This document shows positions 1-9,019 of a stretch of 60,290 nt of DNA, piece by piece. Position numbers and translations under genes: made by a program. Numbering within the stretch: position 1 is the first letter of the stretch; every line of letters starts with the position of its first letter. The stretch is taken from contig DATAWG010000076.1 in the NCBI GenBank assembly GCA_036267355.1, forward strand, positions 1-60,290. Direction: 5' to 3'. The notes beneath the pieces were generated by a model. The model ran no database searches. It saw only the letters and a program-made list of their open reading frames with translations, and was not told the DNA's origin. The stretch is from Pirellulales bacterium (GTDB lineage Bacteria; Planctomycetota; Planctomycetia; Pirellulales; DATAWG01).

Positions 1-51
1 GCCGATGAGAGCGGCGGCGCCGACCCCTCGCCGGACCTGCGGGCCGCGTGA
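1..51 (+). CDS. C-terminal tail of a gene entering from the left edge
   Basis: The first frame is open from base 1 to a TGA at 49-51 and encodes 16 residues ending in PSPDLRAA. Codon use looks like the rest of the window, and the palindromic repeat region starts soon after, which would fit the 3' end of a real gene. Nothing in so short a tail identifies a product, and it could be chance. Confidence 0.3.
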   Translation, partial: ADESGGADPSPDLRAA

Positions 52-748
52 GCAATTCGACGGCTCCGGCGGGATCCGCGAAAGGTAAACTCGGCTGCGG
101 GCCGTCCCTCGCTCACGCTTTGCGCCTAGTGTTGACGGCGACCCCGCAACGGATCGCATCCTCGCTTACGCTTCGGGCTTGTGTGGCGTTACCGCTGGAG
201 TTTGGGATGGTGCAACACAAACCCGAAGCGTTAGCGAGGGAGCGCCGCTACGGCGGCATCGTCTCGCCGCTGGCGGCACAGCCGCCTGCACATTGGATCG
301 ATGCGTTCGTAACGGCGATCCCGCAACGGAGCGCGTCCTCGCTTACGCTTCGGGCTTGTGTGGCGTCGACGCTGGAGTTTGGGATGGTGCAACACAAACC
401 CGAAGCGTTAGCGAGGGAGCGCCGCTACGGCGGCATCGTCTCGCCGCAGCCGGCAAAAGCCGAAGGCACATCGGATCAATGCGTTCGTGACGGCGATCGC
501 GCAACGGAGCGCGTCCTCGCTTACGCTTCGGGCTTGTGTGGCGTTGGCGCTGGGATTTCGGGATGGCCAAACCGATTCGCCCGACGATTTGCCGCGTCAA
601 CAACCGGCCCACGATCCCAAATCGTTGCCGTCACGCAACACAAGGGGACATTGGCCCATCGCGCCCAGCGTTTCGGAGCCCGCCGCGCTAGCAAGGATGA
701 GACACGTTGCCTTGCTTGCGATGCGGGCTCCAGACCAAAGGCTTTCGG
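52..748. other. Repeat-rich intergenic region without a credible gene
   Basis: About 700 bases with no ORF that looks protein-like. The open frames here are Arg/Ser/Ala-rich translations of repeats. The region holds the tandem element A array (133-568) and a diverged copy of the same motif near 678-696 (GCCCGCCGCGCTAGCAAGG). It ends at the stop codon of the minus-strand oxidase gene, so it is that gene's downstream region. Confidence 0.7.
133..568. repeat. Tandem array (period about 177 bp) containing two full copies of palindromic element A
   Basis: The string CGCAACGGA/T recurs at 145, 322 and 500, giving a period of 177-178 bases and about 2.4 units. Each unit pairs CCTCGCTTACGCTTCGGG with its inverted partner CCCGAAGCGTTAGCGAGG. 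Reading from one CCCGAAGCG arm to the next CTTCGGG arm gives full elements at 222-353 and 399-532 (132 and 134 bp). The same 134-bp unit is found once more, inverted, at 9020-9153, so this is a dispersed element that has been tandemly amplified here. Confidence 0.9.
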
Positions 749-1891
749 TCATACCCCGAATCGTTCCAACGAAAGAAACCCAATCGGCAACTCCGTCTTC
801 CCATGGATCGCCAAATCGGCCAATGCTTCGCCCAGTACGCCGGTGAACTTGAAGCCGTGCCCCGACAGCCCCGCGGCAAACACGATTCGCGGATCGGACG
901 GATGCCGGTCTACGATGAAATGTTCATCCGCCGAAATCGTATACATGCAGACCGAATAGCGCAGCAGCGACCGCTCGACGGCGGGCAAGAAGGCAGCCAA
1001 AAAATCCTCGACACGCCGATTGTCGGCCGGATCAAAACCCCGGTCGACCGTCAGCGGATCGGCGACAGTTTGCCCGCCGGTGTGCTCGGCGACTTTCAAT
1101 CCGCCCAATTCGGCTCCGGCGGCTTCCGCTTCGACTTGTGGCAGGCCATAAAAGATTCCCGCGGGAGTGTCGAACAGGAATGCCGGGCAGCGATGCGCGG
1201 CCTGATAAGGGGGCCCGGCCGGATACCAGTATTGCATCTTGCGGCGAACAACGAGCCCGAGCGGAATTCGCTCGATCAACCGCGCCGCCCACGCTCCGGC
1301 GGCGACGACCAATCCGCGGGCCCGGAATTTCGCGCCGTCGGTTTGCACCTCAAAGCAATCGCCGGCATCTCGCCAGCCGTGGACCGCGACACCGGTTTGC
1401 AACTCGGCGCCGGCCCGTTTCGCTTCTTCGACATGGGCGACGACGCAATCTTCGACATCCAAATAGCCCGCCTTCCGTTCGAACACACCGGCCCAGCCGC
1501 CGGGCACGCGAAATCCAGGAAACCGGCTTTCCAACTGGCCGGTAGAAAGTTCGTCGATCGCCAAACCATGCTGCCGCGCACTTCGGCGCACGCCGGCCAG
1601 CACTTCGCTTTCCGGCGGCCCGGCCTGGAGCAATCCGATTTCGTGCAGCAGCGGCCGGCCAACGCGCTGGCCCAGCAATTCCCATAACTCGTAAGCCCGA
1701 AACAAAAGCGGCACGTAATCGGGATGTTCGTAATAGGCCTGGCGAATGATTCGCGTCCGGCCATGCGAACTGCCGCGATCGTGCCCCGGCGCGAATCGAT
1801 CGATTCCCAACACCCGAGCCCCGCGGCTCGCCAAATGATACAGCGCCGCGCTCCCCACCCCGCCGACGCCGATTACGATGAAGTCGAACAA
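749..1891 (-). CDS. Monomeric sarcosine oxidase / N-methyl amino acid oxidase-like flavoprotein
   Basis: A 380-residue FAD-dependent amine oxidase of the DAO superfamily, closest in layout to monomeric sarcosine oxidase (MSOX) and N-methyltryptophan oxidase. These enzymes oxidatively demethylate N-methyl amino acids to give formaldehyde and H2O2. The N-terminal Rossmann motif GVGGVG is at residues 8-13. The motif SVCMYT places Cys315 where MSOX binds FAD covalently, and the C-terminal GLSGHGFKF segment is also typical. I chose the TTG at 1891 because the protein begins MFDFIVIG, directly at the first beta strand; the frame upstream is open but encodes repeat sequence (TAGGGTGAGGGG type). It faces away from the peptidase gene at 2374. 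The exact substrate cannot be read from the sequence. Confidence 0.88.
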   Translation of the reverse strand: MFDFIVIGVGGVGSAALYHLASRGARVLGIDRFAPGHDRGSSHGRTRIIRQAYYEHPDYVPLLFRAYELWELLGQRVGRPLLHEIGLLQAGPPESEVLAGVRRSARQHGLAIDELSTGQLESRFPGFRVPGGWAGVFERKAGYLDVEDCVVAHVEEAKRAGAELQTGVAVHGWRDAGDCFEVQTDGAKFRARGLVVAAGAWAARLIERIPLGLVVRRKMQYWYPAGPPYQAAHRCPAFLFDTPAGIFYGLPQVEAEAAGAELGGLKVAEHTGGQTVADPLTVDRGFDPADNRRVEDFLAAFLPAVERSLLRYSVCMYTISADEHFIVDRHPSDPRIVFAAGLSGHGFKFTGVLGEALADLAIHGKTELPIGFLSLERFGV

Positions 1892-1925
1892 GATTAGGGT
1901 GAGGGGATAGGGTGAGGGGTTAGGG
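1892..1925. repeat. GGTGAGGGGATAGGG-type repeat (family G) against the oxidase start
   Basis: On the plus strand this reads TAGGGTGAGGGGATAGGG and on. The same string is found at the stop codon of cysS (38645-38686). It lies immediately upstream of the inferred TTG start of the oxidase, so it may have displaced the original translation signals. A diverged element A motif (CCCGCAGCGCTAGCAAGG) follows at 1940-1960. Confidence 0.7.
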
Positions 1926-1979
1926 AAGAAAGCAGCGGCGCCCGCAGCGCTAGCAAGGGAGAAGTGTTCGGCGTCGCGA

Positions 1980-2267
1980 TCAATATGGCTGCTGCCGCGC
2001 CCAGGCCAAATCCGGCTGCGGCTCGCTTTCAACGTCGGCAAGTGCGATCGGATTTTGGACCCGGACGCGAAACTGATCCCGTCGCAAGTTGTCGATGCTC
2101 CAACACGCCAGAAGATCCACAACTTCGCAATGATCCGGGCCGATTGGATTCATTTCCCTGAGTTCTCCCTGAATCAGTTCAATATGCCGCTGGTTGGGCC
2201 CATCGAAGACGCCGGTGGCGACGATCTTCTCGTATTCGGCGAGAGACAGTTTTGCGGTGGTGGCCAT
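1980..2267 (-). pseudogene. Truncated Uma2-family (DUF820) endonuclease remnant
   Basis: The 95 encoded residues match the N-terminal half of the Uma2/DUF820 PD-(D/E)XK nuclease-like family that is abundant in planctomycetes and cyanobacteria. Recognisable segments are LSLAEYEKIVATGVF, HIELIQGELREMNPIG, and SEPQPDLAWAR, which ends at the catalytic Asp region. The family is usually about 185-200 residues; the second half with the E-x-K part of the active site is missing, replaced by a stop and then repeat sequence next to the oxidase start. It is therefore most likely a non-functional fragment, truncated at its 3' end by the rearrangement that placed repeats at 1890-1960. The ATG at 2267 with MATTAKLSL is a normal Uma2 start. 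Confidence 0.75.
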
Positions 2268-2373
2268 GATCGTTTCCTGTTGCGCGGCGATTCGCCCCAG
2301 GTCATTATAGCTCTACGGGTATTTTCCCGCCGATCGTTTCTTCACCCCATGTTAGAATGACGTATCGCGTTTC

Positions 2374-3813
2374 TTGTCGCTTCGTATGCAATGGTGTGGA
2401 ATGTTTCGAATGGCTCGTAGCGGTGCGAAAGGGGATGCGGGATTCGCGTGCAGCGTGCTGTGGATTGTCGGTGCGACGCTTACTGCCTGCTTTGCTTGCC
2501 GCCACGCGCAGGCGGTTGGGCCGGCGGCGGCGAACAACGCTTCGGCCGCCGCACCCCGGCAGATCGACGAATCGCGGATGCGTGCGGCCGGCATTCGCAA
2601 ATTGTCGAGCCGGCGACTAACGCTGTTCACCGATCTGCCATCTGAAAAGTCGGTCGACGAGCTGCCGGACATTTTCGATCAAGCGTTCCCGCAGTGGTGC
2701 GATTATTTCCGCATCGATCCGCGGCAGCACGAAGATTGGCACATCACCGCCTATCTGATGAAAGACAAACTGCGGTTCGCGGCCGCGGGAGTGTTGCCGG
2801 ATTATCTGCCGGCGTTTATCGAAGGCCGCGGCTACACGCGGCAAGATGAATGTTGGGTGTGGGAACAGTCGAGCCCCTATTATCGCCGGCACCTGCTGTT
2901 GCATGAGGGCACGCACGCGTTCATGTACACGCTGCTCGGCAACGTCGGGCCGCCATGGTATGCCGAGGGAATCGCCGAGCTCATGGGCACGCACCGCTGG
3001 GCCGACGGCCGATTGACGCTCAACTATTTTCCAAAACATCCGCAGGAAGTGCCCAAGCTGGGGCGAATCGAAATCGTGCAGACCGAATTTGCGGCCCGGC
3101 GGGCGGTGCGCCTGGCCGACATCCTGAATTATCCGCCCGGCTCGTTTCGCAACGACGAGCCGTATGCCTGGAGTTGGGCCGCCGCCGCATTTCTCGACAA
3201 CCATCCGCGCTACCGCGAGCGTTTTCGCACGCTTGCGAAATTTGTCGGCGATCCCGATTTCAAACATCGGTTCGCCGAAACTTTTTCTCGCGACGGAACT
3301 CAACTCGCCGAAGAATGGCAAGTGTTCGCCTCCGACATCGCGTATGGCTACGATTTCAAGCGCACCGAGTTGGACTTTCGGCCCGGCACGGCGCTGCCGC
3401 CGCTCGGAGCAACGCTCGCCGTCGCGGGCGACCGCGGCTGGCAAAATAGCGGCGTGCGGCTCGAAGCGGGAAAGACGTATCAACTGCGGGCGACGGGCCA
3501 GTTCCAGGTCGGCAAGGATTCGCCGCTCGACAATTTGATCCCGCCGCGCCGCCAGCCGCGGCCATGGATCAGCGAGGCTGGCGGCGTGTCGATCCACTTC
3601 AACCACGGCCAGCCGCTCGGCATTCTGTTGGCCGCCATCCGCCCCGACGGCGCCGCGATCACCACCAGCCCGCTCGTGATGCCGGATGTCGTCGGCCTCG
3701 CCGCGACCGTCCGACCGACCCATTCGGGCACGCTCTACCTCCGCACGAACATTTCCGACGGCGATCTCGACAATGCCGCCGGCTTGCTGAGCGTTGCGGT
3801 CGCGCCGCGTTGA
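2374..3813 (+). CDS. Secreted zincin-like (HEGTH) metalloprotease family protein
   Basis: Up to 479 residues. Starts at 2374, 2386 or 2401 are all possible; the last gives a compact signal peptide with a hydrophobic core (VLWIVGATLTACFA) and cleavage near AQA. The zinc motif HEGTH is at residues 177-181, numbered from 2374, followed by WYAEGIAELMG, whose Glu would be the third ligand as in gluzincin / peptidase MA-like proteins. The roughly 150 C-terminal residues look like a beta-rich module (GVRLEAGKTYQLRATGQFQV) of the kind found in extracellular planctomycete proteins. It is likely periplasmic or exported. The substrate is unknown, and catalytic activity is inferred from the intact motif only. 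Confidence 0.75.
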   Translation: MSLRMQWCGMFRMARSGAKGDAGFACSVLWIVGATLTACFACRHAQAVGPAAANNASAAAPRQIDESRMRAAGIRKLSSRRLTLFTDLPSEKSVDELPDIFDQAFPQWCDYFRIDPRQHEDWHITAYLMKDKLRFAAAGVLPDYLPAFIEGRGYTRQDECWVWEQSSPYYRRHLLLHEGTHAFMYTLLGNVGPPWYAEGIAELMGTHRWADGRLTLNYFPKHPQEVPKLGRIEIVQTEFAARRAVRLADILNYPPGSFRNDEPYAWSWAAAAFLDNHPRYRERFRTLAKFVGDPDFKHRFAETFSRDGTQLAEEWQVFASDIAYGYDFKRTELDFRPGTALPPLGATLAVAGDRGWQNSGVRLEAGKTYQLRATGQFQVGKDSPLDNLIPPRRQPRPWISEAGGVSIHFNHGQPLGILLAAIRPDGAAITTSPLVMPDVVGLAATVRPTHSGTLYLRTNISDGDLDNAAGLLSVAVAPR

Positions 3814-3934
3814 CGATCCGATCGACCCAATCCGTGCGCCATCCATCGCCGCCGCCGGATGAAATCCGAGCCCGCCGCGCGAGCCCGGATTATTCAGAGT
3901 GCCGGAATTTCACAACACGCTGCGAAATAGTAGT

Positions 3935-3987
3935 CCGAAGCGTTAGCGAGGGGTAAGCCGCAGCGGCTCGCTCGCTTACGCTTCGGG
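3935..3987. repeat. Short (53-bp) element A derivative
   Basis: CCGAAGCGTTAGCGAGG is followed after about 19 bases by CTCGCTTACGCTTCGGG. The terminal arms of element A are kept, but about 80 internal bases found in the 132-134 bp copies are absent. It lies between the peptidase and glyA. The 328-base gap 3814-4141 holds nothing else I can name. Confidence 0.8.
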
Positions 3988-4141
3988 CGAGTGTGGCGCG
4001 ATGAATAATCCGCGCTAGAATGGGAATGTGTCGCAGTGCCTTTTCACTCCGATTGACGGCGGCCTAGCTAGTTTCGACAATAGCCGTTGCGCCGTGCGCG
4101 CCTCATCCCACCCGTTTCGGCAAACCCCCGCGCGAGATACC

Positions 4142-5404
4142 ATGCCCCCGATGAATTTCGTCGAGACTCAAGATCCCCAGGTCTGGTCGGCGATCGACGA
4201 AGAAATCGATCGTCAGCAGGATGGCTTGGAGATGATCGCCAGCGAAAACTACACCAGCCCCGCCGTCATGCAGGCGGTCGGCAGCGTGCTGACAAACAAA
4301 TACGCCGAAGGCTATCCCGGCCGGCGATACTACGGCGGCTGCGAGTATGTCGATATCGTCGAAAATCTGGCCCGCGACCGGGCCAAAAAAATCTTCGGCG
4401 CCGAGCATGCCAATGTGCAGCCCCATTCGGGCAGCCAAGCCAATATGGCCGTCTATCTCACCGCCTTGCAGCCGCACGACACGGTGCTCGGCCTCGACCT
4501 GGCCCATGGCGGGCATCTGACGCACGGCATGCGGTTGAATATCTCGGGAATTCTCTATCACTTCGTTAGCTACGGCGTCACCCGCGATACGCACCGCATC
4601 GATTTCGACCAGGTGGCGGCGCTGGCGCGCGAGCACAAGCCGAAAATGATCGTGGCCGGCGCGAGCGCCTATCCGCGCGAGATTCCGCATGGCAAGTTCG
4701 CCGAGATTGCCCGCGAAGTGGGGGCGAAGCTGTTCGTCGACATGGCCCATTATGCGGGCTTGGTAGCGGCCGGTTTGCACGACAATCCGGTCGGTGTGGC
4801 CGATTTCGTCAGCACCACCACGCACAAAACGCTCCGCGGCCCGCGCGGCGGCATGGTGCTCTGCAAGGCCGACTACGCGAAGGATCTCGACCGCAGCGTG
4901 TTCCCCGGCATCCAAGGAGGTCCGCTGATGCATGTCATCGCCGGGAAGGCGATTTGCTTCGGCGAAGCGCTCAAGCCGGAGTTTCGCGATTACATCGAGC
5001 AAGTCATCGAAAATGCCCGCACGCTGGCCGAATCCCTGGCCTCCGGCGGATTGCGGCTCATCAGCGGCGGCACCGACAATCATCTGATGCTCGTGGACGT
5101 GACGCCGTCGGGCATCGGCGGCAAGCAGGCCGAGGAAGCCCTCGGACTGTGTGGCATCACGGTCAACAAAAACATGATTCCCTACGACGAACGCAAGCCG
5201 ATGGACCCCTCGGGCATTCGCATCGGCACCCCGGCACTGACCACCCGCGGCATGGGCCCCGACGAAATGCGATTGATCGGCGGCTGGATTTTGAAGGTGT
5301 TGCGGGCCCCGGCCGACACGGCGGTGCGCGAGCAAATTCGCGGTGAGATTTTCGATCTCTGCGAGCAACATCCGGTTCCGGAATCGCCGCTGGCGCAAAC
5401 ATGA
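4142..5404 (+). CDS. glyA: Serine hydroxymethyltransferase
   Basis: PLP enzyme that interconverts serine and glycine with transfer of a one-carbon unit to tetrahydrofolate; cytoplasmic. The 420-residue length is normal. Diagnostic segments include [10 protein letters not shown] near the N-terminus, [17 protein letters not shown], the substrate/PLP loop HSGSQAN, and [13 protein letters not shown] with the PLP lysine at residue 229, the same number as in E. coli GlyA. The frame is open further upstream, but homology starts at [14 protein letters not shown], so ATG 4142 (or ATG 4151) is the likely start. The next gene lies 220 bases downstream on the same strand. Confidence 0.97.
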   Translation: MPPMNFVETQDPQVWSAIDEEIDRQQDGLEMIASENYTSPAVMQAVGSVLTNKYAEGYPGRRYYGGCEYVDIVENLARDRAKKIFGAEHANVQPHSGSQANMAVYLTALQPHDTVLGLDLAHGGHLTHGMRLNISGILYHFVSYGVTRDTHRIDFDQVAALAREHKPKMIVAGASAYPREIPHGKFAEIAREVGAKLFVDMAHYAGLVAAGLHDNPVGVADFVSTTTHKTLRGPRGGMVLCKADYAKDLDRSVFPGIQGGPLMHVIAGKAICFGEALKPEFRDYIEQVIENARTLAESLASGGLRLISGGTDNHLMLVDVTPSGIGGKQAEEALGLCGITVNKNMIPYDERKPMDPSGIRIGTPALTTRGMGPDEMRLIGGWILKVLRAPADTAVREQIRGEIFDLCEQHPVPESPLAQT

Positions 5405-5624
5405 CGGGGAGGCTGAAGGCTATAGGCTACAGACTACAGGTAAAAAATCAGAGTATGGAGCGGCTGCGGCGATGGACGTTCTTCTAAGCGTCGTCGTCGG
5501 AGCCGTCATCACCGCTTCGACCGATTTCGTCCACGGCGATGAAGTCGTGACGCTGCTGAAAATCAAATCGCTGCCGAGGAAAAAGAATTAGAGCGGCCTC
5601 GCGTCCGCTCGATGTTCGCCGCTT

Positions 5625-7064
5625 ATGTTCAACTGGTTTCGAGACCGCCGCCGGCGGAAGTTGTTGGCCGAGCGGTTCCCGCGAGAATGGCTCGATATCC
5701 TCGCTCGCAACGTTCCCTACTACGCGTATCTCCCCGCTGCGAAACAGAATCAACTTCGCGACGATCTGCGCATTTTCATCTCCGAGCGCCAGTGGGTGGG
5801 CTGCGCGGGCTTGCGGATTACCGACGAAATCCGCGTGACGATCGCCGCCCAGGCCTGCTTGATCGTGCTCGCGATTCCGCCGACCTATCACTACGATCGA
5901 ATCAAGTCGCTGCTCGTCTATCCGGGGCCCTATCAACATCCCACGCCACGCTGGGCCAATGCGGCCGAGGGGGGCAAGATTCTCCTCGGCGAAGCGTGGC
6001 ATCGTAGCCCGATTGTGCTGTCGTGGCAAAGCGTGTTGGAAGGAGTCGCCGATCCGCACGACGGCGACAATGTCGTGTTCCACGAATTTGCACACCATCT
6101 CGACGGATTGGACGGCGATGTCGATGGCACGCCGCCGCTCGAAAGCCGCGAGCAATATCAAGCGTGGGACGCGGTAACGTTTGCCGAATACAATCGGCTC
6201 GTGCGGGCCGCGCGCGATGGCGCGCCGCACTTCCTCTCCTATTATGGCGCGACGAATCAGGCCGAGTTTTTCGCCGTCGCCAGCGAGAGCTTTTTCGAGC
6301 GCGGGCCGGAAATGCGGCACGACTTGCCCGAGTTGTATGGCGTGCTGCGCGATTTCTACCGGCAGGACACGGCCAAATGGCCGGAGGGACCGCAGCGCCA
6401 TGCGCATCCCAAGCATCATCGCTCGCACGGGATGTTCGACAACCATAAAGCCGACCCGACCGACAACGAAGAGACGCGATCGTTGCTGCGGATGATCCAA
6501 TTGCAGCCGGGAAGCGCCGACGGGTATTTCAGCCTGGGCGTGTCCTATCTCAACGACCATCGCTACAAGGAGGCCGATGCCGCGCTTTCGGAAGCAGTCC
6601 GGCTCAATGCCAGCGACGAAGAAGTGCTGCTGCAGCGGGGAATTGTCCGTGTGCGCCTTGGCCAAGCCGCTGCCGCGATCGCCGATCTCGATGCCGCGCT
6701 CGATCTCGCGCCGGGCGACGAAGAAGCATATCGAGCGCGAGCCGAAGCGAAACTGCAACTGCGCGACTATCCGGGCGCGCTCGAGGACTGCGCCCGAGTG
6801 CTCCGCCGAGCGCGCCGCGATGCAACGGCGCTCTATCTGCGCGGCATGGCGCTAGCGAAAACCGGCGATTATTCCCGAGCCATTCGCAGCCTGACCTCGG
6901 CCATCGCGGCCGATCCGGGCCGGGCGGAATTCTACGCCGACCGCAGCCGGCTGTATGAAATAATCGGCTCTCGCGCCCGCGCCGAGCGCGACCGTGTCGA
7001 AGCCCTCCGCCGCGACCCAAGCCTCGCCGAGACGCTACGAAAGGGCGTCAAGGTCGGAGTCTGA
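5625..7064 (+). CDS. mtfA: MtfA-type zinc peptidase fused to C-terminal TPR repeats
   Basis: Residues 1-270 match the MtfA (DUF980) family of cytosolic zinc aminopeptidase-like proteins. The N-terminus has FPREWLDILARNVPYY and LIVLAIPPTYHYD. The zinc site HEFAH is at 153-157, followed by LDGLDGD and a downstream NQAEFFAVASESFFE whose Glu214 is the expected third ligand. E. coli MtfA is about 265 residues and stops there. Here the chain continues for about 200 residues with at least four TPR-like units (for example SADGYFSLGVSYLNDHRYKEA, DEEVLLQRGIVRVRLGQ). MtfA in E. coli binds the Mlc repressor; the TPR extension suggests a different partner. The first ATG of the frame is used. Confidence 0.9.
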   Translation: MFNWFRDRRRRKLLAERFPREWLDILARNVPYYAYLPAAKQNQLRDDLRIFISERQWVGCAGLRITDEIRVTIAAQACLIVLAIPPTYHYDRIKSLLVYPGPYQHPTPRWANAAEGGKILLGEAWHRSPIVLSWQSVLEGVADPHDGDNVVFHEFAHHLDGLDGDVDGTPPLESREQYQAWDAVTFAEYNRLVRAARDGAPHFLSYYGATNQAEFFAVASESFFERGPEMRHDLPELYGVLRDFYRQDTAKWPEGPQRHAHPKHHRSHGMFDNHKADPTDNEETRSLLRMIQLQPGSADGYFSLGVSYLNDHRYKEADAALSEAVRLNASDEEVLLQRGIVRVRLGQAAAAIADLDAALDLAPGDEEAYRARAEAKLQLRDYPGALEDCARVLRRARRDATALYLRGMALAKTGDYSRAIRSLTSAIAADPGRAEFYADRSRLYEIIGSRARAERDRVEALRRDPSLAETLRKGVKVGV

Positions 7065-7260
7065 TCGCCGCAGAAGAACTTCGGAATTTGGAGTGCGGAG
7101 TGGAATTCGTATTGCCATGGCCCCGGCCGCCTGCGCGGCTCCGGCCTGGGCTGGCGGAATCGGCCTTTCAGGCCGAGACGTTTCACGTTGCCCTGGGTGA
7201 ATATTGCGGGTGATGCGAAACGCATAGCGTGGGGCATGGCGCCCGTTCGGCAAGCCTAAA

Positions 7261-7359
7261 GGCTCGGCCGAAACATAACTTCTCCGCAGCCCCCTCTCCC
7301 CTTGCGGGAGAGGCAGGGTGAGGGGGTTCGAAAAACGGGAGGTATTTTTCGGCCGAGCC
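7261..7359. repeat. Palindromic element B, copy 1 (99 bp)
   Basis: It begins GGCTCGGCCGAAA and ends TTTTTCGGCCGAGCC, so the ends form an inverted repeat of about 20 bases. An internal smaller palindrome (CTCTCCCCTTGCGGGAGAG) sits between. A second copy of the same design and length lies at 37099-37195. The copy is in the 392-base gap between the convergent mtfA-TPR and DUF1501 genes; 7065-7260 contains nothing recognised. Confidence 0.88.
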
Positions 7360-7370
7360 TTAGCCGTCGT

Positions 7371-7457
7371 GCAGAAAAAGGGGACAGGCGCCTCGCGGCA
7401 AAACGAAACGTGCGATAACACCGCCTGCTCGCTCGGAGCCAGTCTCCCTTTTTCTGC
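7371..7457 (-). terminator. Element C hairpin, copy 1: terminator-like structure touching the DUF1501 stop codon
   Basis: On the minus strand the DUF1501 stop TAG is followed at once by CAGAAAAAGGGAGACTGG. About 50 bases later comes the complementary GGGGACAGG/CCTGTCCCC stretch ending in CCCCTTTTTCTGC, that is, a GC stem closed by an A/T tract, as in a rho-independent terminator. The loop keeps CGAAACGTGCGA and GCTCGGAGCC, both shared with copy 2 at 51660-51744. Outer stem bases differ between copies but remain paired (GCAG/CTGC here, GTTG/CAAC there). Confidence 0.75.
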
Positions 7458-8959
7458 TATGCCAGAATATCGCGGACCACTTCGCCGGCGACATCGGTGA
7501 GCCGATAGTCGCGGCCGTTGTAGCGATAGAGAAGCCGCTTGTGGTCGATGCCCAAGAGATGCAGGATCGTGGCGTGCAGGTCGTTGATGCTGACTTTATC
7601 GACCGCCGCTTTGTGGCCGATTTCATCGGTCTGGCCGTGAAACGTGCCGCCGCGAACGCCGCCGCCGGCCATCCACGTGGTGAACGCATGCGGATTGTGA
7701 TCGCGGCCGGGATTCGCCCCTTTTTGCGCCAACGGCAAGCGGCCGAACTCGCCCCCCCAAACCACGAGCGTCGAATCCAACAGCCCGCGGGCCTGAAGAT
7801 CCTCGAGCAAGGCCGCGATCGGTTGATCGGTTTCGGCGGCGAAACCGCTGTGGTTGCCGCGGATATCGATATGCCCGTCCCAACTTCGCTGATTTTCTTC
7901 GCCGCCGCTATAAATCTGCACGAACCGCACGCCGCGTTCGACCATCCGCCGGGCGATCATGCATTGCCGGGCGAAATGGCCGCACTTCGGATTGTCGAGG
8001 CCATACATCTTTTGCGTGGCTGCTGTTTCACGGTTGAGATCGAGCGCTTCGGGCGCTGCCATTTGCATCCGATACGCGAGTTCGAACGAATCGATCCGCG
8101 CCGCCAGATCGCCTTCGCCCGCATGCTGCGCCAATTCGCGGCGATTCAGCCGGGCGATCAAATCGAGCTGTGCCCGTTGCTGCCGGTCGGACATCCATTT
8201 GCTGCGATCGAGGTTGTCGATCGGCGCGCCCTGATGCTTTAGCGCGGTGCCTTGAAACACGCCGGGAAGAAAACCGGCGCTCCAATTTTCCGAATAGCCC
8301 TTGGGCATGCCGCGGCCAAGCGTGTCGTACATCACGACGAACGACGGCAAATCTTGCGATTCGCTCCCCAGGCCGTAGGTGACCCACGAGCCGACGCACG
8401 GAAAACCAAGCCGCGCCATCCCCGTGTTCATCTTCAACAGGGCGGGAGCATGGTTGTTCGTGTCGGTCCAGCATGAATACAGAAACGCCATTTTGTCGAC
8501 ATGCTTCGCCATGTGCGGAAAAATGCTCGACACCCAAGCACCGCATTGGCCATGCTGCTTGAATTCGAACGGCGACCGCATGATCGGTCCGACCTGATCT
8601 TGGAAAAAACCGGTCGTCGGATCGAAATTCTTGAGCTTCTCGCCGTCGCGCTTGGCAAGCGCGGGTTTGTAGTCCCAAGTGTCGACATGGCTCGGACCGC
8701 CATTGATGAATAGCCAAATGACGGCTTTGGCTTTCCCGGGAAAATGGCCCGGCTTCGGCGCAAGCGGATTCATGGCCGTCGCAACGTGCAGGCCGCCGTC
8801 GCTCGGCAGATTGCCGGCCGTGCCGGCGAGCAACTGCTCCTGGCCCAGCATGGCCGCCAATGCCAATATGCCCGCGCCGCTGCCGGCGCGGCGAAGAAAA
8901 TCGCGCCGGTTGGCGAAGGCGGGATGCAGCGGGCTGAAAACTTTTTGAAAGCCGTCCAT
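7457..8959 (-). CDS. DUF1501 family protein (alkaline phosphatase/sulfatase-like fold), Tat-exported
   Basis: 500 residues of the DUF1501 (PF07394) family, very common in planctomycetes and always near DUF1549/DUF1553 genes. The N-terminus RRDFLRRAGSGAGILALAAML is a twin-arginine signal, so the protein folds before export. Family segments include VIWLFINGGPSHVDTWDYKP, the late RDHNPHAFTTWMAGGGV, and a C-terminal INDLHATILHLLGIDH, which resembles the metal-binding end of sulfatase-fold enzymes. The reaction is unknown. It lies downstream of the DUF1549/DUF1553 gene on the same strand, separated by 246 bases that contain element A, so co-transcription is possible. A hairpin abuts its stop codon. 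Confidence 0.93.
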   Translation of the reverse strand: MDGFQKVFSPLHPAFANRRDFLRRAGSGAGILALAAMLGQEQLLAGTAGNLPSDGGLHVATAMNPLAPKPGHFPGKAKAVIWLFINGGPSHVDTWDYKPALAKRDGEKLKNFDPTTGFFQDQVGPIMRSPFEFKQHGQCGAWVSSIFPHMAKHVDKMAFLYSCWTDTNNHAPALLKMNTGMARLGFPCVGSWVTYGLGSESQDLPSFVVMYDTLGRGMPKGYSENWSAGFLPGVFQGTALKHQGAPIDNLDRSKWMSDRQQRAQLDLIARLNRRELAQHAGEGDLAARIDSFELAYRMQMAAPEALDLNRETAATQKMYGLDNPKCGHFARQCMIARRMVERGVRFVQIYSGGEENQRSWDGHIDIRGNHSGFAAETDQPIAALLEDLQARGLLDSTLVVWGGEFGRLPLAQKGANPGRDHNPHAFTTWMAGGGVRGGTFHGQTDEIGHKAAVDKVSINDLHATILHLLGIDHKRLLYRYNGRDYRLTDVAGEVVRDILA

Positions 8960-9019
8960 GGGAGCAGGGTGGGGTTGGGGGGTGTAGGAAAAGCGCCGTG
9001 CCTTGTCTCAAAACACGAG

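Noticed and set aside
133-568. CRISPR-like repeated array
   Set aside because: Period is 177 bp, units are tandem and palindromic, there are no unique spacers of uniform length and no cas genes; it is amplified element A.
48-959. 303-residue ORF at the left end
   Set aside because: It is a translation of element A repeats (VSEG/ARERRYGG peptides) running antisense into the oxidase gene.
5472-5591. 39-residue ORF between glyA and mtfA
   Set aside because: No ribosome site, no similarity recognised and no conserved-looking features; too short to call.
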